Source: an uncultured Mycoplasmatota bacterium (GTDB lineage: Bacteria; Bacillota_I; Bacilli_A; RF39; UBA660). From it: DNA of 10,578 nt. Position numbers and translations under genes: made by a program. The DNA is taken from the NCBI GenBank assembly GCA_900552975.1, contig UWSL01000049.1:1-10578 (forward strand), given 5' to 3'. Under the pieces are notes generated by a model. It ran no database searches, had not been told where the DNA came from, and saw nothing but the letters and a program-made list of their open reading frames with translations. Positions within the stretch are counted from its first letter, which is position 1. Every line of letters begins with the position of its first letter. Of this stretch, positions 4,716-10,578 are shown in pieces.

Positions 4716-7280
4716 TTATTTTGTTTCATACCAATCTTTACCATAATCATGACTTACTTTTAAAGGGACAGCTAAAGTAACACAATGTTCCATATTATCT
4801 CTAACAATCTTCTCTAAGATTTCTTTTTCTTCTTCTACAACATCGAAGATTAATTCATCATGAACTTGTAAAAGCATTCTAGAACGTAAGTTATTTTTCT
4901 TCATATCATTAAATACACCTACCATTGCTTTTTTCATAATATCAGCACTTGTTCCCTGAATTGGTGTATTAAGAGCAATACGTTCACCACTTTGTCTTAT
5001 CATAAAATTCTTATTATTTAATTCATCAATTACTCTTTTTCTATTAAATAAAGTTTTTACATAACCATCACGATAAGCTTCCATAACTATGTTATCCATA
5101 TATTTTTTAACTCCTGGATACAATTCATAATATTTATTAATAAATTCTTTAGCTTCCTTAGCACTTATTTCTAAGTTTTCTCCTAAACCAAAACCTGATA
5201 TTCCATAAACAATTCCAAAGATAACTGCTTTCGCCGTCTTTCTCTGTAATTTAGTAACATCTTCCATCGCGATACCATAAATATCTGCAGCTACTCTTGT
5301 ATGAATATCTTCATCTTTAATGAATGCTTCTTGCAATTCCTTACAATCACTAACATGTGCTAAAACACGTAATTCCATTTGGGAATAATCAGCACTTAAA
5401 AAGCAATCAAATTCTGGTAAAAAGGCTTTTCTAATCTTTCTTCCTTCTTCATCACGTGCTGGAATATTTTGTAAATTAGGTTCAACTGAAGATAAACGTC
5501 CTGTTCTCGTTAAATTTTGTTTATAAATAGTATGTATCTTTCCATCTTCTCTAATGTAATTAGCTAAACCATCTAAGTAAGTACTTTTTATTTTCGTTAA
5601 ACCTCTGTATTCCAAAATTTTTCCTACTATTTCATGTTCATTAACAAGTTTATTCAAAATATTAACATCTGTTTTATAACCAGTTTTAGTCTTCTTAGCA
5701 TAAGGAAGTTGTAACTTTTCAAACAATATAACACCAAGTTGCTTAGGACTACTAATATTAAATTCTTCACCAGCCAATTCATATATTTTATGAGCTAATT
5801 CATTAATCCTTTCTTCCATATCTTTACCCATATCTTCTAAAATAGATTGTTTAACAATAACACCATCATATTCCATATTAGCTAAGACTGTAACTAAAGG
5901 CATTTCAATATCATAATATAAAAATAACATTTCTTCTTTTTCTAAAGAATTTACATAGTAATCTCGCTTATCAAAAATAAATCTACTCTTTAAAACAATA
6001 TCTGACTTTTTAAAGCCATCTTTTAAACTTTGCGAATAAAAAGCTACTTCGCAATCATTACTATTCATTAAATAAGCTATATCATCTTTACTAGTTATAT
6101 TAAGTAAATAAGCTGCAATCATTAAGTCATCTTTTACAGTTAATTCTAAACCTAATTTTTTCAATAAAACAAAGTTTTTCTTTTGATCAAAAGTAAAAAT
6201 TGTTTTATCTTTTAAAATATCCCCTACGTCTTCTAAAATACTATTACTTATAAAATAATTATTCTTACTATCACTAAGAGCTAATCCAATGATTTCTCCA
6301 TCATGATAGTTTTCCTGACTACATTCCACATAAAGACCAACTTGTTCTTCTAACTTACTTAAATCTTCCCTACTCTTAACATTAATATACTTTATCTCTT
6401 TTGTTATTGCTTTGGAAGATTCCACATTCTTCTTTATATAAGAATAAAATTCTAATTCTTCATATAATTTATTTAAAGCTACTAAATCAGGTCCATTGTA
6501 TTTAACTTCCTCTAAACTATCATTTATTGGAACTTCACGATATATTGTTGCTATTTCCTTACTCATAAATGCACTATCTTTATCATTAAGTAATTTTTCC
6601 TTAACTTTTCCTTTAAGCTCATCAATATGTTCATAGATATCTTCAATTGTGTCATATTGTTTTAATAAGTTGATTGCTGTTTTATCACCAATACCTTTAA
6701 CCCCAGGAATATTATCAGAAGCATCACCAGCTAGAGCTTTATAATCAATCATTCTAATTGGTTCAAATCCCCAATCTTTTTTAAATGTTTGTGGATTATA
6801 GCGAATATAATCTTTTTGTTTTAATAGTTTTATATCAACTTCAGCAGATAATAATTGCAATAAGTCTTTATCTGAAGAAACAATCGTTGCTACATAATCA
6901 TCATCTTCTTCACATTTTTTAGCAAAAGTTCCAATTATATCATCTGCTTCATATGGTTCCATTTCATAATATTTAATCCCCATCACTGTCAAAATATCTC
7001 TTGCAACAGACATTTGCATTTTTAATTCGTTTGGTGTTTCTGCACGACCATCTTTATAAGTTTCATATTTCTGTTTACGAAAATTTTTACCAATATCAAA
7101 AGCCACCATTATATATTCTGGTTTTTCTTCATGAATAATTTTATTCATCATCCCAACAAAACCATACAAAGCATTAGTAGGTACTCCCTTACTATTTTTC
7201 ATAACATTACCTGTATAAGCTGTTGCATAATAACTTCTAAACATTAAGTTATTTCCATCTACCAATATTACTTTTTTCAT
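4716..7280 (-). CDS. polA: DNA polymerase I
   Basis: This repair and primer-removal polymerase has 854 residues, normal for Firmicutes. Residues 1-290 are the 5'-3' flap exonuclease, with metal-site acidic residues at Asp8, Asp62, EADD (111-114), SSDKD (135-139) and GDASDN (185-190), then the helix-hairpin-helix GVKGIGDKTA. Residues 295-450 are the 3'-5' exonuclease fold, but the metal ligands are gone (VEC at the DxE site, FDQKKNF at the second motif), so proofreading is probably absent, as in Bacillus Pol I. Residues 455-854 are the polymerase: TGRLSS (593-598), motif A DYSQMELR with Asp631 and steric-gate Glu636, motif B with Arg680, Lys684, Phe688 and Tyr692, and motif C VHDEL with Asp808. 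Motif B has Ile687 where Asn is usual. The ATG has the SD AGGTGG four bases upstream. It is monocistronic, between its own promoter and terminator. Confidence 0.98.
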   Translation of the reverse strand: MKKVILVDGNNLMFRSYYATAYTGNVMKNSKGVPTNALYGFVGMMNKIIHEEKPEYIMVAFDIGKNFRKQKYETYKDGRAETPNELKMQMSVARDILTVMGIKYYEMEPYEADDIIGTFAKKCEEDDDYVATIVSSDKDLLQLLSAEVDIKLLKQKDYIRYNPQTFKKDWGFEPIRMIDYKALAGDASDNIPGVKGIGDKTAINLLKQYDTIEDIYEHIDELKGKVKEKLLNDKDSAFMSKEIATIYREVPINDSLEEVKYNGPDLVALNKLYEELEFYSYIKKNVESSKAITKEIKYINVKSREDLSKLEEQVGLYVECSQENYHDGEIIGLALSDSKNNYFISNSILEDVGDILKDKTIFTFDQKKNFVLLKKLGLELTVKDDLMIAAYLLNITSKDDIAYLMNSNDCEVAFYSQSLKDGFKKSDIVLKSRFIFDKRDYYVNSLEKEEMLFLYYDIEMPLVTVLANMEYDGVIVKQSILEDMGKDMEERINELAHKIYELAGEEFNISSPKQLGVILFEKLQLPYAKKTKTGYKTDVNILNKLVNEHEIVGKILEYRGLTKIKSTYLDGLANYIREDGKIHTIYKQNLTRTGRLSSVEPNLQNIPARDEEGRKIRKAFLPEFDCFLSADYSQMELRVLAHVSDCKELQEAFIKDEDIHTRVAADIYGIAMEDVTKLQRKTAKAVIFGIVYGISGFGLGENLEISAKEAKEFINKYYELYPGVKKYMDNIVMEAYRDGYVKTLFNRKRVIDELNNKNFMIRQSGERIALNTPIQGTSADIMKKAMVGVFNDMKKNNLRSRMLLQVHDELIFDVVEEEKEILEKIVRDNMEHCVTLAVPLKVSHDYGKDWYETK

Positions 7281-7297
7281 TTAACCACCTATTTCAT

Positions 7298-7326
7298 ATT
7301 ATACCAAATAATAACCTTTTTTATAA
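7298..7326 (-). promoter_or_regulatory. Extended -10 promoter of polA
   Basis: On the minus strand TATAAT (7303-7298) is preceded by TG at 7306-7305 (TGGTATAAT). The -35 candidate TTATAA (7326-7321), 17 bases upstream, is weak and abuts the T-run of the upstream terminator. Transcription should begin near 7291, at the first base of the SD AGGTGG, giving a leader of about ten bases. Confidence 0.72.
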
Positions 7327-7354
7327 AAAAAGATAGATCATTCTATCTATCTTT
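7325..7354 (-). terminator. Rho-independent terminator of the C26 hydrolase operon
   Basis: On the minus strand AAAGATAGAT (7354-7345) and ATCTATCTTT (7338-7329) form a perfect 10-bp stem around a six-base loop, followed by more T residues to 7325. The TAG stop codon of the hydrolase straddles the stem and loop, so the end of the coding sequence is built into the hairpin. Confidence 0.87.
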
Positions 7355-8032
7355 CCGGCACTCCGCAATAAATTTTTCAAAAATATTATTAAATTGAGGC
7401 AATAACTCGGGATGAAATTGTACTCCTATTATAAAACGATCATTACCTTTATATTCTATTCCTTCAATTATCCCATCTAAACTACGAGCACTAACCATAA
7501 ATTCACTACCGACAGTTATAATACAATTATGATGAACACTATTAACTTCTATTTCTGTTTGACCTATTATTTTTGCTAACTTACTATCAGAAAGTACGTT
7601 ATCTTTATGAACAGTTATGTTTGAATTATTCCTTTTTACTTCCACTGGCCAATGTTGATCACTTGGTATTTTTTCAATAATTCTTTTTACCTCTGTACTT
7701 TCTTTATTTACCGAATACATCGCTAAAGTCTGCATTCCCATACAAATACCTAAAATAGGTTTTTTCTTTTGATAAAAATAATCAATAACTTCAAAATTAA
7801 CTGGTCGTATCCTGCTTCCTCCCGGTAACAACAAACCATCACACATTGCCAATGACTCTTCTATTATTTTTTCATCACAAAAAGGAATTAACAAAGGCAC
7901 AGCACCTAATTCAACCAGTTTTCGTATATAATTATTTCCATATCGATAAGTATCTAAGAAACAATCATCACTTACCATATAATTACTAGTTGCTAATATT
8001 CCTATTACCGGTTTTCTATTCACAAAAATCAT
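7343..8032 (-). CDS. Peptidase C26 / gamma-glutamyl-GABA hydrolase-like class I amidotransferase
   Basis: The protein has 229 residues. Family members hydrolyse gamma-glutamyl amide bonds (PuuD acts on gamma-glutamyl-GABA) in the cytoplasm with a Cys-His-Glu triad. Visible here are the start KPVIGI, a DGLLLPGG turn (65-72), the nucleophile elbow GICMGMQ with Cys97, VNSVHH (163-168), ARSLDGIIEGIE, and VQFHPE with His207 and Glu209. The elbow has Met98 where many relatives have Arg. PuuD-specific function is not established; other glutamyl-conjugate hydrolases share this fold. The start is uncertain: the ATG at 8032 has almost no SD spacing, while the in-frame GTG at 8023 gives MNRKPVIGI, closer to the usual N-terminus, with GGGATGA upstream. 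It overlaps the preceding gene by 17 bases (8 with the GTG), so coupled translation is likely. No puu or GABA pathway genes lie nearby. Confidence 0.85.
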   Translation of the reverse strand: MIFVNRKPVIGILATSNYMVSDDCFLDTYRYGNNYIRKLVELGAVPLLIPFCDEKIIEESLAMCDGLLLPGGSRIRPVNFEVIDYFYQKKKPILGICMGMQTLAMYSVNKESTEVKRIIEKIPSDQHWPVEVKRNNSNITVHKDNVLSDSKLAKIIGQTEIEVNSVHHNCIITVGSEFMVSARSLDGIIEGIEYKGNDRFIIGVQFHPELLPQFNNIFEKFIAECRKDR

Positions 8033-8450
8033 CCCAAACTATTTTTTTATAATCATCACTACCTACTGGTATAACATTATAATCTTTTCCAATATAAGCA
8101 TTATAGTTATCTCCAAAATCTATTATATGTTGCGTATTCCCAGTTAATTCATGATATTTACTAATAAGCCATTTATTTAATGCTATATAATTCTGATTTA
8201 TAAAAATAACAACTTTACATTCCATGTTTTCTATCTTACTTAATATTCCTATAGTAAGTTCATAGTCACCTTCTGTTACAAATAACATATCTTTATCTAC
8301 TTTCAACTCTTTTTTTTCTTTCAATGCTTTCATTGTCTTTTTTAAAATATCTTTATAAGTTAATTTATCATTCATAATTTTATTATCAATTTCAATTAAT
8401 TGTTCTAAAATTTCTTTTTCACTATCCATAATATCCAATATTTTATACAT
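8016..8450 (-). CDS. Hypothetical alpha/beta protein, second gene of the C26 operon
   Basis: The protein has 144 residues and is soluble. The first half is a charged, probably coiled helix pair (about 8-50, rich in Lys, Glu and Ile). The second half alternates strands and helices (MLFVTEG 55-61, CKVVIFINQ 78-86, HIIDFG 108-113, YNVIPVG 124-130), which suggests a small alpha/beta domain. I recognise no family. I chose the ATG at 8450 because AAAGGGTG is suitably placed upstream. It overlaps the stop of the preceding gene by eight bases (ATGTATAA), whereas the longer GTG-started frame at 8477 has no clear SD. Its 3' end overlaps the C26 hydrolase start. The double overlap means the three products are probably made in step and may act in one process. 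Confidence 0.75.
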   Translation of the reverse strand: MYKILDIMDSEKEILEQLIEIDNKIMNDKLTYKDILKKTMKALKEKKELKVDKDMLFVTEGDYELTIGILSKIENMECKVVIFINQNYIALNKWLISKYHELTGNTQHIIDFGDNYNAYIGKDYNVIPVGSDDYKKIVWDDFCE

Positions 8451-9945
8451 TATTAACACCCTTTTTTTTAATTTCACTACTTGATACTAAATTATCTATT
8501 AGAGAAAGTGTCTCCGTATCATAACCTGTTTCATTAATTAAATTACTCATATTTACTTCCCATTTTGCTGTATGATATTTTCTTTTTACTTTTGTTTCTC
8601 CATCTTTTATATACTGCATAATTTCTACTTTAGTTTTTTTAGACATTTCAATAAAATTGTCCAAGTTCATAACATATGTGGCATTTTCGGAAGCTAATTC
8701 ATAACTATCCAAATCTTTATAAAATTTTTCAAATATTACTTTTCCATTACCATAAATATAACCTACATAGCCAGAAAAATTGTTTATTCCTTCTATTCTA
8801 TATAAATATGATGTTTGTTCAAAGAAATCTAATCTTCTTCTTAATTCACGATCTTTTTCTTCTTTTGTCTTTCCTTCTTTAGAACCAAATTTCTTTTCAC
8901 GAGGAGCATAATTAGTATGATCAGCCTGTCCTTTTCTAACAAAGTTCCATGAAGCTACTAATTCTTTTGATTCTACTAATTTTCGTAATCTTTCTAACAA
9001 ACCACTCATTACTTCTGCATCACGATAATTAACACCATCAGCAATATCCATCGAAAATGTACGATATTCTGGATGTCTATTCCTAATAGCACTCCACTCA
9101 TTTATTAATTCATCTAATTTAACAAGTCTTTTTGTCCAATCAAAACAAGTAACTTTCATTTTGAAATCATAATTACTTAACTCTTTAAGTGCTTGAATTT
9201 TTTGCATATATAAATCAACGTATATAAAACTATTATGTACTTTGTTATCATTTTGCTCAACTAATTTTGTTAAATCAATTAAAATATTGGCCATCGCAAA
9301 TTCAAATTTTTCTAAATCTAAACAATCATTTAAAGCCTCTAAAGATATTGGTTTATCACAAACTTGAGCCATTTGATTATATCTTACTAAAAACGTTACT
9401 ATACAATCTCTAACTTTATCTAAAAAAGAATTAAAACTTCCGGGAATATAATCTTTTCCCATAAATTCTTTCTTCATTTGTTCATTATCGTTATATAATT
9501 CTATTAAAGCAGAACTTTCTTTTTCTAATCCTTCTAAAGAAGTCTCATTTTTTAAAGCAGTAATTGCTTTTTTATATTTTCTAAAAAAATCACTTAAAAT
9601 TTCTTTATTCTTAAAATAATCTCCTGAAAGTTCAGGTGAACATCCTGCAAACCTTTCACAAATAGCATAACAAATAAATTCTAAAGAAATTTTCAATTCA
9701 CGACTATTATGAGTCAAAGAAGCATCAGACTTTAAAGCAATCCCTTTCATACAAAGTTTAAAATCATCAATTAAAGAATTTAGCTTACGAAGATAATTAT
9801 CATAAAAATATTCTTTTACCAGGTTTCTACCATTCACTACTTTTGAACAATCATATAAAGTATCTATTGGAAAAATATAATTTCCCTCATAAAAAGCTAA
9901 AGGATTAAACACTTCTTCTACTTCATTACATATAACATTAGCCAT
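8443..9945 (-). CDS. Hypothetical 500-residue cytoplasmic protein, first gene of the C26 operon
   Basis: The protein has 500 residues with no signal peptide and no membrane segment. Residues 40-330 are mostly alpha-helical with several Cys residues. Residues 345-372 are highly charged (Lys/Arg/Glu), probably a linker or coiled coil. Residues 380-465 look beta-rich, with a distinctive GYVGYIYGNGKVIFEKFY segment. I do not recognise the family, and no nuclease, ATPase or DNA-binding motif stands out. The ATG at 9945 has AGGAG (9961-9957) 11 bases upstream, the same long spacing as mutM. Composition and codon use match the neighbouring genes, giving no sign of recent transfer. No convincing promoter could be picked in 9946-10030. 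It heads a unit with an unknown small protein and a C26 hydrolase, divergent from the gene at 10085. Confidence 0.8.
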   Translation of the reverse strand: MANVICNEVEEVFNPLAFYEGNYIFPIDTLYDCSKVVNGRNLVKEYFYDNYLRKLNSLIDDFKLCMKGIALKSDASLTHNSRELKISLEFICYAICERFAGCSPELSGDYFKNKEILSDFFRKYKKAITALKNETSLEGLEKESSALIELYNDNEQMKKEFMGKDYIPGSFNSFLDKVRDCIVTFLVRYNQMAQVCDKPISLEALNDCLDLEKFEFAMANILIDLTKLVEQNDNKVHNSFIYVDLYMQKIQALKELSNYDFKMKVTCFDWTKRLVKLDELINEWSAIRNRHPEYRTFSMDIADGVNYRDAEVMSGLLERLRKLVESKELVASWNFVRKGQADHTNYAPREKKFGSKEGKTKEEKDRELRRRLDFFEQTSYLYRIEGINNFSGYVGYIYGNGKVIFEKFYKDLDSYELASENATYVMNLDNFIEMSKKTKVEIMQYIKDGETKVKRKYHTAKWEVNMSNLINETGYDTETLSLIDNLVSSSEIKKKGVNNV

Positions 9946-10030
9946 TTTTTAAAACACTCCTCACTAAATATTAAAAACCATTATTTAAATCCTATCACAA
10001 AAAAGAAAAAATGAAAATAATTAAAATATA

Positions 10031-10059
10031 TAGATAAATTATTAAATATATGCTATCAT
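10031..10059 (+). promoter_or_regulatory. Extended -10 promoter of the rightmost gene
   Basis: TATCAT (10054-10059) is preceded by TG at 10051-10052 (TGCTATCAT). TAGATA (10031-10036) lies 17 bases upstream and matches four of six bases of TTGACA. The SD GAGG (10073-10076) follows about 14 bases after the -10 box. Confidence 0.6.
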
Positions 10060-10084
10060 TTAGAATAGAGAAGAGGTTATAGAA

Positions 10085-10578
10085 ATGAAAAAATTAGATA
10101 ATAAAAAAATTATTTTATTAGTAGTACTTATCTTAGCAATAGCCTTAGTTATTTTCTTGGCCATCAAACAATCATCAAAGAAAAAAGATGGTAAATTAGC
10201 TAACGATGAAGAAACTAAAATTGCTGAAACTACCACAATTGATTATATTACTAAGCTTACCTATGGCCAAGGAACTGCTTATAATGGTTTAGACTTGTTA
10301 TATAATAGAGATTCAGTTACTTACGACGACTTAACTGTTGGAAATATTCTAACAACAGCCTTCGAATACGCTGTTAATAATTCTGAAAGTGAAGTTTCCA
10401 ATACCGTTATTAATGCTTTAAAAAATGATGGTTTTGATACTGATAATATGACTATAATAAGTGGTAGCAGTATTCGTAACGCTATTAAAAAAATCTTTGG
10501 TGTTGATTTTGATAATAAAGATTATAGTGCTGGCATTAATTATAAATTCCAATACTTTTATAATAGTGAGTTTGATGT
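10085..10578 (+). CDS. Membrane-anchored extracytoplasmic protein, partial (3' end outside window)
   Basis: This open frame is visible for 164 codons and runs off the right edge. It begins MKKLDNKK, followed by a hydrophobic helix (about residues 9-27) and then a Lys-rich stop-transfer stretch (SSKKKDGK). The rest is polar and Asn/Asp/Thr-rich, so the protein is probably anchored by its N-terminus with the bulk outside. Segments such as ITKLTYGQGTAYNGLDLLY and IRNAIKKIFGVDF hint at a folded domain, but I recognise no family. The ATG has GAGG eight bases upstream and a good extended -10 promoter. It is the only plus-strand gene and diverges from the 500-residue protein gene. The topology resembles that of the protein at 1368-1886, with no visible sequence relation. 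Confidence 0.78.
   Translation, partial: MKKLDNKKIILLVVLILAIALVIFLAIKQSSKKKDGKLANDEETKIAETTTIDYITKLTYGQGTAYNGLDLLYNRDSVTYDDLTVGNILTTAFEYAVNNSESEVSNTVINALKNDGFDTDNMTIISGSSIRNAIKKIFGVDFDNKDYSAGINYKFQYFYNSEFD

Noticed and set aside
8016..8450. Resemblance of the 144-residue protein to a fragment of an aldehyde dehydrogenase-type enzyme
   Set aside because: The impression rests on a few hydrophobic segments; no catalytic Cys motif or nucleotide-binding signature is visible.
8460..8472. Second A-run slip-like site (AAA AAA AAG) near the end of the 500-residue gene
   Set aside because: The zero frame ends normally a few codons later and the -1 frame also stops almost at once, so a shift would change little. 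A-runs of this size are expected at this base composition.
8676..8882. Plus-strand open frame opposite the 500-residue gene
   Set aside because: It is fully antisense to a long gene and its product is a low-complexity Leu/Phe/His-rich sequence; no translation signal is present.
9962..10000. Promoter for the 500-residue gene (TTGTGA with a TAATAT-like -10)
   Set aside because: The spacing is about 21 bases and no extended -10 fits, so a specific call is not supported even though a promoter must lie in this region.

Overview
The window is about 70% A+T. It shows short intergenic gaps, overlapping genes, strong Shine-Dalgarno (SD) sequences of the AGGAGG/AGGTGG type and the standard genetic code (every Trp codon checked is TGG). 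DNA polymerase I has the Firmicutes-type degenerate proofreading domain, and polA lies close to mutM as in many Bacillota. This points to a low-GC member of the Bacillota, probably a host- or gut-associated Bacilli/Erysipelotrichia/RF39-like lineage. That placement is inferred from style and family, not from a marker search. Twelve genes run on the minus strand and one partial gene runs on the plus strand at the right edge.

Read in the direction of transcription (right to left): (1) 9945-7343 is a tightly overlapping three-gene unit. It encodes a 500-residue cytoplasmic protein I do not recognise, a 144-residue unknown and a class I glutamine-amidotransferase-like (peptidase C26) hydrolase, and ends in a strong hairpin terminator. 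(2) 7280-4716 is polA, alone between its own extended -10 promoter and its own terminator. (3) 4644-2355 encodes a degenerate cation-diffusion-facilitator-like membrane protein, formamidopyrimidine-DNA glycosylase (mutM) and a lipoprotein. (4) 2275-1970 is a small helical protein with its own promoter and a clear terminator. (5) 1886-64 is a four-gene unit: two single-pass or secreted envelope proteins of unknown function, a macrophage migration inhibitory factor (MIF)-like tautomerase, and a small two-pass membrane protein. (6) On the plus strand, 10085 to the edge is the start of a membrane-anchored extracytoplasmic protein, divergent from unit 1.

DNA repair is the best understood theme: Pol I for gap filling and primer removal, and MutM for excising 8-oxoguanine. 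The most interesting points are the MIF homologue inside an operon of envelope proteins; the CDF-like gene whose reading frame runs 80 bases into mutM after an A-AAA-AAG slip site, while the -1 frame stops just before the mutM SD; an unusual substitution in Pol I motif B; and the absence of TGA among twelve stop codons. Promoters follow one house style: TGnTATAAT-type extended -10 boxes with weak -35 boxes and very short leaders. I saw no tRNA, rRNA, CRISPR array, insertion sequence or riboswitch. No gene-free stretch exceeds about 140 bases.
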